DNA from: Solanum dulcamara
Lineage: Eukaryota; Streptophyta; Magnoliopsida; Solanales; Solanaceae
Reading direction: 5' to 3'
Assembly (NCBI RefSeq): GCF_947179165.1
Contig: NC_077238.1
Coordinates: forward strand, 43,971,793-44,035,792
Length of the DNA: 64,000 bases
This document shows, one piece after another, positions 46,380-58,917 of the stretch. How positions within the stretch are numbered: position 1 is the stretch's first letter; each line of letters opens with the position of its first letter. The notes under the pieces are model-generated. The model was not told where the DNA came from and made no database searches. It saw only the letters and a program-made list of their open reading frames with translations. The position numbers and the translations under genes are program-made.

Positions 46380-46717
46380 CATCCCCAGATGGTGTCCCAT
46401 GTATATTGATGATACATTCTTATGCTGTTTATGCATTGATAGATCCTAGCTCTACATATTCATATATTAATCCATTTATTGCTAGTAAACATGATATGAG
46501 GTCTAAGTGTTTTTTGTAGTCAGTTGAGGTTTTTATGCTGGTTGGCGACTCGATTGTAGCTAGTCATGTTTATCGAGGTTGTGAAGTTTTAATTAATTAT
46601 CGTCCAACCTCTACTGATTTACTTGAATTGATTATGCTAGACTTCGATGTCATTATGGGTATGGATTGGTTGACAGCTTGTTATGCTACTATTGATTGTC
46701 ATGCAAAGATGGTCCAA
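46380..46717 (+). pseudogene. Aspartic protease of element B, first part
   Basis: The region encodes YALIDPSSTYSYINP, with the Asp of the active-site motif (DPGS-like, here DPSS), then GDSIVASHVYRGCEVLIN and LIMLDFDVIMGMDWLTAC, the conserved flap and ILGMDWL-like block. It breaks at 46717 at MVQ, and the continuation (FHFPGEP) is found at 55644 after the insertion of C and D. Confidence 0.8.
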
Positions 46718-49022
46718 TGTCACGACCCAAACCTAGGGCCTAGACATGACATGGCGAATGAGGAACCCAAAAGTACCTCCAACAATCTTCTTAGCATTCT
46801 TTTAGCCTTTTATAGATAATGATAATAAATAAATAAGCAAAAATCATAATAGTAAATCTTTACCAACAATACCTCTAATTTTTAGATTTAATGGGGCTAA
46901 GACAAGTCCCTATCTCACCCTCAATCATAATAGGAAGAAATGCCATAGTAAGTGTCTAAAGATCTCAACATATCATAAGCTAGAAAGATAAAGGAATATT
47001 ATTCCCGAAATATGGTAACTCACCAAAAGTAGCCTTCAAATGAAATCTCAATTAGCCACGTGGAGAAGAACGAGGAGGAGCACCAATCCCTACATGGTGA
47101 TATCATGTAGGCAAAAGAATATGCGTTAGTACTTTAATGTACTATGTAGGGAAAAGAATATGCGTTAGTACTTTAATGTACTATGTATGTAGGCATGCAT
47201 TACAAAGTAAAACATTTAGGATATTTATAAGGTAAAGTACATAAATGAGTGCATGCATGAGTAATCAAGTAGATATTTAAATCATACATATGTGGATATA
47301 TACATGCATGAGTAATCATGTAAATAGCATTTGAAACGTTTATTTGTGCGAATTTGACTATAACCGACATTAAGACCATGTGATCTATTACATGAAATCC
47401 AACATAACCCCTATGTTGGCCGGGGAGTCTACTTCCCTAGGGTAGAACTCCATCAACTTTACATTCATTCTTTAACTTTAACTTTAAGGGCATGAATGGA
47501 TCCATTGTCCTAAGCCTACAAGGGCTCCTATGTTGGCACATAGTTAATGAGATAAGGAGTTGCTACTAGGATTTCCTTATCGAATCCCACCTCAATGCCC
47601 CATTCGGTGCTAAGTCAATCCCACAAAATAGTTTAATACTTCAAAATAGTCACAACATATAGCATGAGAATTCAATCATAACATTCGGTGGAATAGATCA
47701 TTAAAACCTTTAGTGATTCAAATATGCAAGAATTGTCCTTATAGCATAAATAATCCATATTTCATAGCATTTCATCATTTATTTATTTTATAAGGCTCCC
47801 TTTTAATCATAGATATTGCTTTCATAAATATTTATTTGGAGTCAAAGCTTTCAAGTCAAACTTTATTGAAAATATAGTAAAATTAGGTGGGTTTAATTCA
47901 CTTCAACTTTCAAACATGTATGTAAATGATATTATGCATAAATACTTTGAAATACATTAACTAAAAATCATGCTTTAAACAACCCACCATGAATTTCAAG
48001 AACCTTTAAAGAGCTAAATAGAGAAAATACTTGCAAACCATCAATTCATACATATAAATCATTTTGCATCAAAATAGACCAATAATCATTAGTTTAATCA
48101 TGATTCATTCTATTAAGTAGAAATAAGAATTACCTATACGAAAATCTTATTTAAAATCAAGAGATTTAGTTGAAAGAGGTTTGGACTCCATGGGTGGAAG
48201 AACCCATGGATAAACACCCACATACCTTAGAGTAAAACTTAAAGAAAATAAATATAATTTCTCATATAATCAAAATACTTTAGGCATGAGAGTGGAGGAA
48301 ATACTCTTATTGAAGCCTTACATACCTGGAATACGAAGCTTTACTCAGAATCAAAGGACTTAATGAACACTCTTGAATCCTAGACTTTTCTCCTTGTCGG
48401 AGCATTTTTTGTACTACCTGAAGTATATGAATCACTGAAATAATATTTCTATACTACTAAGAACTAAAACTATATTTTGACATTGAGTAAAGAAGTGTAT
48501 AGAGAGAAAAGTTGCTTGAGAAAGCTTGATGAACAAAATGATGAAATAAAGTGAGTATTTATAGATGTGAAGGAGGGACCTAACAATAATTAAAATAATT
48601 ATAAAGAAAAATCTAAAAATTTAATGGAGGATTATGATGTCATGGGTGATGTTAAATGGAGGACTATTGTTGTCATGGGTGGTGTCAAAAATATCTAGAT
48701 CTTCCATGGTTGGTGAGATGAATCTTTTCTTTATGGAATATCCTTTTTTGGAGCTAAGTTTGAACAAGATAACTTCCTAATTAGGATTTGGTGTCTCATA
48801 TGAATTGTAGTTGTAGAAGTCTCCTTTCATTTCGTTCAAGAATCAAATGAATGGGATCATCCTACAATGAACTATGATTTTTCTTCTACAAATACTCCAT
48901 TTTCTCACAACACCAGGTCTTACAAAGATTAATTTATTGGCCTACTTAACCTTCGAATCTTAAGATATGGTCTCACAAAAGTTGTAGGTAATGATGTTGG
49001 AATTATTTAAAAATTTGAATCA

Positions 49023-49282
49023 TGTTATCAACTAAGTTAATTGGATGTCCACTTTACAATGGTGGATAGTCCATTTACTTTTTAAATGGGTAAATTGCCC
49101 ACTAATATTTTTCTCCACTTTCATATATATGGCTATAAATATAGCCTTATTCTTTAGTGTAAATTACATACACTGATAAAGAACTTATACACTGCTTTCT
49201 CAATTCTCTCAACTCTCTCTCCGTCTTCTATTTTTTCTTCTTATTCTCACCTTATTTTGCAAAGTTAATTTACTTTATAACG
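49023..49282 (+). repeat. 5' LTR of element D
   Basis: It starts TGTTATCAACTAAG and ends TTTATAACG (the last base was probably A). A TATAAATATAG motif at 49134-49144 could be the TATA box of the element. Confidence 0.85.
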
Positions 49283-49392
49283 TTATCAATACAAAATTCT
49301 AATTTTCAGAAAATTAGCTTCTATATCAGGTATATCTACTGAAGAAATTTAATTTTCAATTATCTTTGTTATTTTAAAAATTAATTTTCATC

Positions 49393-50445
49393 ATGTCAAA
49401 CTTGTCAAAATTAGAGTTTTTGGCACTTGATATTTCTGACAAAAATTATTTGTCATAGGTACTTGATACAGAAATCCACCTTACCACTAAGAGTCTTGGT
49501 GATGCTATAATTAAAGGAAATACAACATTAAGTCAGGATAAAACAAAGGCTATGATTTTCCTTCGTCATCATCTAGATGAAAGCCTGAAAATGGAATACT
49601 TGACAGTGAAAGATCCACTTGAATTGTGGAAAGACTTAAAAGGGAGGTATGACCACCTCAGGGCAACGGTATTGCCAAGGGCTTGTTATGAGTGGATGCA
49701 CTTACGGTTTCAAGACTTTAAAACTATAATTGAATATAATTCTGCTGTATTTAGAATAACTTCCCAATTAAAATTATGTGGGGAAACTATAAATGATGAT
49801 GACATGTTAGAAAAGACACTAACTACTTTTCATGCCTCTAATGTGATATTACAGCAGCAATACCGTGAAAAGGGTTTTCAAAAATATTCTGAATTGATCA
49901 CATGCCTTCTGGTGGCTGAGCAACATAATGCCATTTTAATAAAAAATCATGAAGCCCATTCTATTGGAACTACTCCGTTACCGGAAGAAAATATGATAAA
50001 AGCACATGACCAGTCTGAAAGAAGACAAAATAAAAATCATGGCCACATTAATGTGCGTGGGCGTGGCAATGGCAGAAGATGATTTAATAATTGTCGTGGT
50101 GATGGTCAACATAAAAGGGAGAACAATATCAGTTCTCAAAATGGCCCTTCAGGAAGTAACTATCATCGTTGTGGCATGAAAGGCCACTGGAAAAATGAAT
50201 GTCGAATGTCTGAGCATTTTGTAAGGCTTTATCAAAATTCATTCAAAAGAATGGAAAATAGAGGTGGTGCCTCTTCTTCTAATGTTCAGATAGAGTCACA
50301 CTTGACGTTTGAAAATAATGTTAAAGCAGGACCTTCGCATAATAATAATATTGAAGTAAATCTGGCTTTGAAGAATGACGGTTTTAATGATCTCAATGAT
50401 ATTACTCATTTGGATGTTGAAGACTTCTTTAAGGATTATAATTGA
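49393..50445 (+). pseudogene. Gag of element D
   Basis: One frame of 350 codons from ATG 49393 to TGA 50443-50445 is broken by only two internal stops: TAG at about 49456 after DKNYLS (TGG expected) and TGA at 50080-50082 after RGNGRR (CGA expected). The start MSNLSKLEFLALD, then KTKAMIFLRHHLDESLK and LWKDLKGRYDH, is a typical copia gag of the UBN2 family. The zinc knuckle YHRCGMKGHWKNEC (about 50161-50205) has lost its first Cys (TAT for TGT). Confidence 0.85.
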
Positions 50446-51360
50446 TGTTTAAGTTTATTGTATGATTTTTAATATATGTACTTTGAATTATCGTATTTTT
50501 ACGTTTATCTACTGGAAAAAAAAGGAAGTTAACCAGTGGTGAGGTATTACAATAATGTGAATTTCTTTATGGAATAAAATTTGAGTGATGTTCAAAGTTA
50601 TATTTAATTATGCACTTAATATACAACCTAATAAGTTTGACAGTTATAATTACACATCTACATCTACCTATTAATCATGTTAGTCATAAGGATGTGGATT
50701 TGATATAATAAAGTATATAACAAACATTTATTATTGAATGAAATAAATACTACTCATGATTTGTGTATTTATTATCAGTATGTTAGTGTTCATAAAGAAT
50801 ATGTCATTCATATATGATAGTAATCAGTGTTTTAATTCAATCACCATTATGTTTGTATGAATGATCAGTACATAACGTGATTTACTTAGATGTAATTATA
50901 ATACAAGTTTGCATATGTTTTGGTGTTTTGAATTATATCATAATATTGTTAATACAACACACCACATGATATTTGAATAGTTAGTTTATTATAAAATACT
51001 GATTTACATTGTTATATTACTTATTGATGTGATATTAATAGCAACATATGCAAATTATTGCTAAAACTTGGTTTATTGCTTTTGAATTATACATGATTTT
51101 GAATTACGTGTGCAAGCAATTGCACACCATATTATTATATATTTCTATTTATGCTGAACCACTCATATACCACCATATTTGTATCTATATCTATATAACC
51201 ATTACATTTATCTCTACTACATTAATTCATGATTCATTCTTTATTATGTTACTACATGTTAATATATCATACCTTTTAACTTAACTTATGTGAATATTAT
51301 TTTTATTACTTATTTCTTATAATGTATTTTTATTTTATGAAGATAAATAAATTCTTCAGT
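50446..51360 (+). other. AT-rich spacer between gag and pol of element D
   Basis: About 0.9 kb has no family motif; the open frame at 51048-51284 is low-complexity. It ends at TTCTTCAG just before pol coding sequence, which resembles an intron acceptor, and a GTATG lies near 50459, but splicing is not supported by anything else here. Confidence 0.5.
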
Positions 51361-51960
51361 CTTCAATTGGATCCAAGATGAGTAATGGAGATATGTGCCT
51401 TTTGGATAGTGCCACAACTCATACAATATTAAAATAAAAGAAATATTTCTGTCATTTAATTATGAAAAAGACCTATGTCAATACAATATCTGGTAATACA
51501 AAATTGATTGAAGGCTCTGGAAAAGCGGCCTTATTACTACCTGGAGGAACGATATTGGTAATTGATAATGCATTGTATTATAGTAAGTTTCAAAAAAACT
51601 TTTTAAGTTTCAAGGTTATTCGCCAAAATGGCTATCATATTGAGACTGTGAATGAAGAAAATGTTGAATACCTTTATATTACTATAATAAATATGGAAAA
51701 GAAAATTGTGCTGTAGTAAGTTTCAAAGAAACTTGTTAAGTTTCAAGGTTATTCGCCAAAATGGCTATCATATTGAGACTGTGAATGAAGAAAAGATTGA
51801 ATACCTTTATATTACTACAATAAATATGGAAAAAAAAATTGTGCACAAAAAATTACCTGCACTTTCTTATGGATTGTAACATACAAATATTGGTACCGTT
51901 GAATCACATGCCATAATAAACAAAAGTTTTACTGATTCTCATGATTTTATCATTTGGCAT
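51361..51960 (+). pseudogene. Protease and linker of element D with a 133-base tandem duplication
   Basis: MCLLDSATTHTIL (51394-51432), with Asp-Ser-Ala at 51405-51413, is the aspartic protease active site. It continues in 51462-51716 with GNTKLIEGSGKAALLLPGG. Bases 51581-51713 are repeated almost exactly as 51714-51846; 133 is not a multiple of three, so the second copy shifts the frame. Confidence 0.8.
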
Positions 51961-52875
51961 GACCATTTGGGCTATCCCGGTTATAATATGATGTGCAGAA
52001 TTATTGAGAATTCACATAGACACACGTTGAAGAATCAGAAAATTCTTCAATCTAAAGAATTCTCATGTGTTGCTTGTTTCCAAGGAAAACTGATTATTAA
52101 ACCATCAGCAACTAAGGTTGGAATTGAATCCCCTATGTTTTTGGAACATATACAGGGTGATATATGTGGACTAATTCACCCTTCATGTGGACCATTTAAA
52201 TATTATATGGTCTTGATAGATGCATCTATAAGTTGGTCACATGTGTGCTTATTATCAACTTGCAACATAGCTATTGCGAAATTGTTAGCTCAAATTATAA
52301 GGTTAAGAGCACAATTTCCAGATTATGCAATAAAGACAATTCGTCTTGATAATGCTGGTGAATTTATATCCCAATCATTTAATGATTATTATATATCGGT
52401 TGGAATAAAAGTTGAGCATTCAGTCGCTCATGTCCATACTCAAAATGGTCTAGCAGAATCATTTATTAAACGCCTCCAATTGATAGCTAGACCATTGCTA
52501 ATGAGGACAAAACTTTCTATTTCGGTATGGGGGCATGCTATTTTGCATGTAGTAGAACTTGTGCGCATAAGGCCAACAAAGGTTCATGAATTTTCCCCAT
52601 TACAGTTGGCTTTTGTAAGGGAGCCAAATATATCCCATCTTAGAATATTTGGGTGTGCGGTATATGTTCCAATTACTCCACCGCACCGCACAAAGATGGG
52701 TCCTCAAAGAAGGTTGAGAATATATATTGGGTATGAATTTCCTTCTATTATAAAAAATTTAGAATCTATGACTAGAGATTTATTTACGATAAGATTCGTT
52801 GATTGTCATTTTGATGAATCAATATACCCAACATTAGGGGAAGAATGTAAGCAGTTGAAAAATGAGATAGATTGA
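51961..52875 (+). pseudogene. Integrase of element D
   Basis: The frame is open for 302 codons. The zinc finger reads IWHDHLGYPG (second His of LGHPG changed to Tyr) and CVACFQGK. The core keeps all three catalytic residues: Asp in IQGDICGL, Asp in IRLDNAGEF and Glu in QNGLAESFIKRL. The C-terminal part, SHLRIFGCAVYVPITPP and GPQRRLRIYIGYEFPS, is typical of copia integrase. It stops at TGA 52873-52875 where TGG or CGA is expected. Confidence 0.85.
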
Positions 52876-54449
52876 AATTCATTATCACTATCTCATTTAG
52901 ATCCTCGAACAAATCAATGTGAGCAAGAAGTTCAAAAGATAATTTATTTACAGAATATTGCAAATCAACTGCCGGATACATTTACTAACCTTCCACGGGT
53001 TACTAAATCGCATATCTCAGCTGCTAATGTTCAAGTTCGAGTTGATGTCCTGATAGGACAACTTGTTTAGGAAAATGAGTCTAGACCACGCTTAAAACGT
53101 GGAAGACCAATTGGTTCCAAAGACAAAAATCCTTGGAAAAGGAAAGGAATAAATGATCAAGATGATTATAATTTGGAGGAAAGTACTCAAGAAGAGCCCA
53201 GAAACACAAAAAATGGTGATACCACCAAGGAGGTCCAAGTACCTGAAAATAATGAAAATGAAGAAATATCAATAAGTTATGTCTCGATAGGAAAATGGTG
53301 GAACCAAAATGATATTGTGGTCGATAATATTTTTGCTTATAATGTTGCCATTGAAATAATGCAATAAGATAAGAATCTTAAACCAAAATCTGTCTATGAA
53401 TGCAGACAGAGAAATAATTGGCCAAAATGGAAGGATGCAATTCAAGTAGAGTTAACTTCACTTAAAACATGTGAAGTTTTCGGATCAATAGTCCGAACAC
53501 CTGAAGGTGTCAAGCCAGTAGGGCACAAATGAGTTTTTGTGCGTAAACGAAATGAAAAGGGTGAAGTCGTAAGATATAAAGCACGACTTGTAGCCCAAGG
53601 TTTTTTGCAAAGACCTAAAATTGACTATATGGAAATATATTCCCCTGTGGTGGATGCGATTACCTTCAGGTATCTAATGAATTTGGCAGTTCATGAAAAG
53701 CTTAAAATGCACTTAATGGACGTGGTCACTACCTATTTATATGGCTTATTGGACTATGGCATTTTTATGAAAATTCTTGAAGGGTTCAAAGTGTCTGAAA
53801 CATACAAGGATTTTTGAGAAAATTGCTCAATAAAGCTTCAAAAATATTTGTATGGGTTGAAACAATCAGGGCGAATGTGGTACAATCATCTTAGCGAATA
53901 TTTGCTAAAAGAAGAATATAAAAATGATCTAATTTGCCCTTGTGTCTTTATGAGAAGGTCTGGATTTGAATTTGTCATAATAGCAGTATATGTTGATGAT
54001 TTGAAAATTATTGGAACTCCGGAAGAACTTTTAAAGGCAGTAAAATATCTGAAAAAGGAGTTTGAAATGAAAGACCTTGGAAAGACAAAATTTTATCTTG
54101 GTCTACAAATTGAACATTTTACAAATGAGATATTTGTCCATCAGTCAACATATACTAAAAATATTTTAAAGAAGTTTTATATAGATAAAGCACATCCATT
54201 GAGTACCTCAATAGTTATGAGATCTCTTGATACTAATACAGATCCATTTCGACCTCATGAAAATAATGAAGAACTTATTGGTGCTGAAATACCATACCTT
54301 AGTGCAATTGGTGCATTAATGTATCTTGTCAACAATTCTAGACCAGATATAGCTTTCTCTGTAAACTTGTTAACAAGATTTAGTTCTTCCCCAACACGAA
54401 GACACTGGAATGAAATTAAGCATATATTTAGATACTTTTGAGGTACCAT
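52876..54449 (+). pseudogene. RT of element D
   Basis: A linker with stops (52876-53390) leads into RT: WPKWKDAIQVELTSLKTCEVF, then FVRKRNEKGEVVRYKARLVA at 53535-53594. After TGA at 53815-53817 and a short gap it continues at 53848-54441 with YGLKQSGRMWYNHL and the catalytic AVYVDDLKIIG (YVDD at about 53989-54000), which is intact. The end reads GALMYLVNNSRPDIAF and RHWNEIKHIFRYF. The internal ATG-start fragments are not independent genes. Confidence 0.85.
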
Positions 54450-54990
54450 TGATATGGGATTATTTTAGTCAAATGATTCCATATCATAATTGATCGGTTA
54501 CATAGATGCGGGATATTTATCTAATCCCTATAAAGGTTGATTGCAGATAGGCTATTTATTTACATGTGGTAGTACAGCTATATCATGACATTCAACAAAG
54601 AAAACTATGGTTGCCACTCCCTCAAATCATGCAGAGATAATACCCATTCATGAAGCAAGTCGAGAATGTGTTTGGTTAAAATCAATTACTCAACACATTC
54701 AAGAAACATGTGGCCTTTCTTTGACAAAAGATGCTCCAATAATATTGTATGAAGACAATGCTGCATGTATAGCTCAACTGAAGAAAAGATACATCAAAGG
54801 AGATAGAACAAAATATATCTCACCAAAATTCTTTTTCACTCATGATCTTCAAAAGAAGGGTGAAATAGATGTCTAATAAGTTCGTTCAAGTGAAAATTTA
54901 GCAGATATATTTACCAAGGCATTGCTGACTTCAACCTTTGAGAAAATGAGATACAAAATTAGAATGCATCATCTTCGAGATGTTAAGTGA
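54450..54990 (+). pseudogene. RNase H of element D
   Basis: After several stops (54442-54600) the frame from 54607 reads TPSNHAEIIPIHEASRECVW, IILYEDNAACIAQLKKRYIK and TKYISPKFFFTHDLQKKGEI, the C-terminal RNase H domain of copia pol, then LADIFTKALLTSTFEKM at about 54900-54960. This ends the coding region of D. Confidence 0.8.
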
Positions 54991-55259
54991 TGTTTACATC
55001 AGGGGGAGAAAAATACGCGTTGTACTCTTTTTCTCTTAGCCAAGGTTTTATTTCACCGGGTTTTCCTGATAAGGTTTTTAATGAGGCATCACTCAAGGTG
55101 TATTACCAGATGTGTGTACTCTTTTTCCTTCACTAGGCTTTTTCCCACTGGCTTTTTCCTAGTAAGGTTTTAACGAGGCACAACATCTATGGATGTTCAG
55201 AATAACTATGTATATTATTTTTGTAAAGTTTTAATGAGACACATTTCACGTGGACATCC

Positions 55260-55268
55260 AAGGGGGAG
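55260..55268 (+). other. Polypurine tract of element D
   Basis: AAGGGGGAG lies immediately before the TGTTATCAAC start of the 3' LTR. It primes plus-strand synthesis in copia elements. The region 54991-55259 between the RNase H end and the tract has no coding features. Confidence 0.8.
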
Positions 55269-55528
55269 TGTTATCAACTAAGTTAATTGGATGTCCACTT
55301 TACAATGATGGATAGTCCATTTACTTTTTAAGTGGGTAAATTGCCTACTAATATTTTCCTCCACTTTCATATATATGACTATAAATATAGCCTTATTCTT
55401 CAATGTAAATTACATACACTGATAAAGAACTTATACACTGCTTTCTCAATTCTCTCAACTCTCTTTCTATCTTCTAATTTTCCTTTTTATTCTTACCTTA
55501 TTTTGCAAAGTTAATTTACTTCATACCA
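55269..55528 (+). repeat. 3' LTR of element D
   Basis: It starts TGTTATCAACTAAG and ends TTCATACCA. It is the same length as the 5' LTR; about 17 differences, mostly transitions, were counted by hand. The flanking AATCA follows at 55529-55533. Confidence 0.85.
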
Positions 55529-55643
55529 AATCACCTAATTTAGACCATTCTATAAAAAGGTATGCCTAAAATACAGAAGTAGTATAATTTTCATCGAAAA
55601 TTGAAACACCATATATAATGTTTTTAGGGGGACTTACATCCAA

Positions 55644-56988
55644 TTTCATTTTCCAGGTGAGCCTTTCCTTCAATGTAAAGGTAATGCAGCCACACCCAAG
55701 GTTAAGTTTATTTCACATCTTAGGTATCTAAAAGTTTATAGCTAAAGGTTATATATACTATCTGTTGCATATCAGGGATATAGATAAGGAGCCAACGACT
55801 CTTTAGTCAGTTCCTATTGTGAATGAATTTGCAATGGTATTCCTCGACAAACTTCCAGGAATTTCCCCAAAAGGGAAATTAATTTTTCTATAGATTTGCT
55901 TCTCGATACGCAGCCTATATCCATTCTTCCTTATAGAATGGCTCATGCGGAGCTAAGGGAATCGAAGAACAACTGAAGGACTTACTTGATACAAGCTTTA
56001 TTAGGCCAAGTACATCCCTATGGGGTGCTTCGGTGCTCTTTGTTTGAAAGAAAGATGGCTCCTTGTAGATGTGTATTGACCACAAGGACTAGTTTGACTA
56101 GTTACAAGGTGCAAAATGCTTTTCAAAGACCGACTTGTGATTTGGGTACAATCGGCTATGAGTCAGGGATATTGACATCCCATAAACACCATTTAGGATG
56201 TGGTATGACCATTTTGAATTACTTGTTATGTCTTTCAGGATAAGAAATGCCCCAAAAGCCTTTATGGATCTTATGAATCGGGTATTCAAACCATTCTTTG
56301 ATGAATTTGTGATTGTGTTTATTGACGACGTCCTAATATATTCACGATTGAAAGCCTAGCATGCAGACCACTTATGAACTGTATTGCAGACTCTCTAGGA
56401 CTACAAGTTATATGCTAAATTCTCCAAATGTGAATTTTGGCTAACTTCTATAGCTTTTCTTGGTCATGTTATTACTTGTGATGGTATCAAAGTTGATGTC
56501 CAAAAGATTGAAGTTCTGATGACTTGGCCAAGGCCCCTAAATTCAATGGAGGTTTGTAGCTTTTTAGGCTTCGAAGGGTATTATTGAAAGTTTGTGGAGG
56601 GATTTTCCTCTATCTCTGCACCACTAACAAAATTGACACATAAAGGAGTTAAGTTTCAATGAACTGAGGTATGTGAACAAAGTTTTTAGGATCTTAAGAA
56701 AAGCCTTACTACAATACCTATTTTAACTCTTCCGAATGGCACTAGGGTTATGCTGTAGATTGTGATGCCTCGAGAATAGGCCTAGGTTGTGTTCTTATGA
56801 AAAATGGTAAGGTTATCACATATGCCTCCAGGCAATTGCTAAAACATGAACAAAACTATCCTATGCATAATCTTGAGTTAGCCGCAGTTGTATTTTTCCT
56901 AAAGATTTGGCAGCATTATCTATACAGAGTGCATATTGATGTTTTCATTGACCACCAGATTCTTTAGTATTTTTTTAAGCAGAGGGAT
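55644..56988 (+). pseudogene. Protease end and RT of element B
   Basis: The protease frame resumes with FHFPGEPFLQCKGNA (from 55644), then [20 protein letters not shown] at about 55880-55945 (protease-RT linker). RT is degraded; the catalytic box is readable as [15 protein letters not shown], with FIDD at 56318-56329. Later parts include FKPFFDEF and GHVITCDGIKVD. No long frame is open. Confidence 0.75.
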
Positions 56989-57610
56989 TTGAATCTACGG
57001 CAAAGAAGGTGGCTAGAATTGCTAAAGGACTATGATATTGATATTTTATATCATCCAGGCAAAACTAACATTGTTGCTAATACGCTTAGCCGAAAGTCAA
57101 TGGGTACTCTAAGCCATGTTGAAGCTGATAAGATCAAAATGACCAAAGATCTATGCCAACTATCTAATTTGCAGGTGTGATTCGTAGACATAGAGGGTGG
57201 AGGTGTTTTCATTCATAATACAGCAGAATCCTCCTTTGTTACTTAAGTGAAAGAGCGAAAACACGAGGATCTTGCTTATGAAATTAAGGGAAAGTATTCC
57301 ATAATAGTGACAACCTTTATTTAAGATAACTAGAGATGGAGTCCTTAGAACTAGGGTCGCTTATGTGTACCAACAGCCAGAGAGCTTCGTATCAAGATTC
57401 TTTTAGAGGCCCATTATTCTAGATATGCAGCTCACCATAGAGCAATGAAGATGTACCAGGGATCTTCAACAAAATTATTAGTGGAATGGCATGAAAAATG
57501 ATATCGCGGAGATGGTATCCCAATGTCCTAACTGCCAGCAAGTTAAATCGGAAAATCAAAGGCCTGGGGGCCTAACTTACTATATTTAGCTTGCATTATG
57601 GAAATGGTAC
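56989..57610 (+). pseudogene. RNase H end and integrase zinc finger of element B
   Basis: The frame 56989-57180 reads MNLRQRRWLELLKDYDIDI and HPGKTNIVANTLSRKSMGTL, the RNase H-to-integrase transition. The following 400 bases hold the zinc-finger part with CPNCQQVKSENQRP (about 57525-57565) in broken frames. Confidence 0.75.
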
Positions 57611-58360
57611 ATGATAAATATGGACTTTATCACTGGTTTGCCTCACACACCATGGAGGTATGATTTTGTTTGGGTAATTATTGATAGGCTGACAAAATCT
57701 ACTAATTTTTTGCCAGTCAGGATAACATATTCAGTCGAGGATTATGCCAAGTTATACATTCGAGAGATTGTGCACCTTCATGGAGTTTCAGTATCTATTA
57801 TCTCTAATTGAGGGACTTAATTTACAATGCATTTTTGGAGATCTTTTCATAAGGGTCTAGGCACTCAGGTAAATCTTAGCACCGCTTTTCATCCGCAAAC
57901 TGATGGACAGGCAAAGCGTACTATTCAGACCGTTGAAGATACATTACGTGCTTTTGCGTTGGATTTTAATAGAAGCTGGGATGATCATCCACCTCTTATT
58001 GATTTTACTTATAATAATAACTTCCATGCTAGCATTCAGATTGCCCCTTATGAAGCACTATACGGATGAAACTGTAGGTCACCAATCGGTTGATTCAAGT
58101 TTGGAGAAGTAGAGTTGCTAGGTCCTAATCTAGTCCAGTAAGGGATTGAAAAGGTAAAGCTTATTAGAGACCGACTTCATACAACACAGAGTCGACAAAA
58201 GTCTTATGCAGATTTTCAACGACAAGACTAAGAGTTTAATGTAGAAGATTAGGTTTTCTTGAAAGTATCGCCTACGAAGGGTGTTCTGTGATTTGGAGAG
58301 AAAGGGAAGATCAGTCCCAGGTATATTGGATCATATAATATTATTCGGAGGATTAGTAAG
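57611..58360 (+). pseudogene. Integrase core of element B with two catalytic residues lost
   Basis: The first catalytic Asp is present in MDFITGLPHTP (from 57617). Where SDRGTQF is expected the sequence reads Ser-Asn-stop-Gly-Thr-stop-Phe (about 57806-57830), so the second Asp is Asn and two stops arose. The third position reads DGQAKRTIQ where DGQAERTIQ is usual (Glu to Lys, about 57905). All four are G-to-A or C-to-T changes. Reading continues to YGCNCRSP-like sequence near 58070 in broken frames. Confidence 0.8.
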
Positions 58361-58560
58361 GTGGCGTATGAGCTTTATTTTCCTTCAGAATTAGAGGCAG
58401 TCCATCTTGTATTTCATGTATCTATGTTGCAGAAGTGTATTGAAGATCCTTCATGTATTACGCCCATTGAAGATATTCACATTGCTGAAGACTTGTCTTA
58501 TGTGGAGGTACGATTAGCTATTTTAGATCGGCAGGTAAGGAAGCTTTGAACTAAAGAAGT
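58361..58560 (+). pseudogene. Chromodomain-type C-terminus of element B
   Basis: The frame 58361-58549 reads MAYELYFPSELEAVHLVFHV and SMLQKCIEDPSCITP, then LSYVEVRLAILDRQVRKL. This is the usual end of chromovirus pol leading into the chromodomain. The rest to the polypurine tract (58561-58905) is non-coding. Confidence 0.75.
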
Positions 58561-58902
58561 AGCTTCCGTGAAAGTGTTATGACAAAATAACAACATCGAG
58601 GAAATGACTTGGAAAGCTGAGGAGAAAATGATGAAGAAGTACCTCCATCTATTTACGACTTAAGGTGAGTCACATTTCAATAATGTGCAATTATTTCTTT
58701 ACAACTTAATCGGATTTTAAATGACTTGAAAGTGCAATTTATATATCTTATTGCAATATAACTATACAAAGCTTAGTAGTTGGAATTTTTAGAATTTGAT
58801 TTAAAATTTGCAAATGCAACAACTATAGCCTCACAAATAATGAATTAGCGGGAAAAGAGTTTGACCAAGGAATTGAGTCAATCCATTCGTGGATGAATGT
58901 TT

Positions 58903-58917
58903 TTAAGGGGGGAGAAT
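58903..58917 (+). other. Polypurine tract of element B
   Basis: TTTAAGGGGGGAGAA lies directly before the TGTGAAATCC start of the 3' LTR and after GTGGATGAATGTT, the usual phrase before gypsy 3' LTRs. Confidence 0.85.

Larger units (their letters stand above)
49023..55528 (+). mobile_element. Element D: Ty1/copia retrotransposon, 6.5 kb
   Basis: Two 260-base LTRs (49023-49282 and 55269-55528) flank gag, protease, integrase, RT and RNase H in copia order. The element is bounded by AATCA at 49018-49022 and 55529-55533, a perfect 5-base duplication. The LTRs differ at about 17 of 260 positions by hand count. Coding parts contain a modest number of stops and one frame-breaking 133-base duplication. 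Length and domain order fit a complete copia element. Confidence 0.9.
46718..55638 (-). repeat. C: solo LTR of the A family, split by copia element D
   Basis: The left part (46718-49022) begins TGTCACGACCC and the right part (55529-55638) ends GGGGGACTTACA; both ends are reverse complements of a normal TGTAAG...GTGACA LTR. The unit is flanked by TCCAA at 46713-46717 and 55639-55643, a perfect duplication. Removing element D leaves about 2.4 kb of LTR with no internal region. It shares most of its length with the LTRs of A, F and H but lacks their palindrome cluster. A 39-base unit is tandemly doubled at 47113-47190. Confidence 0.88.
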
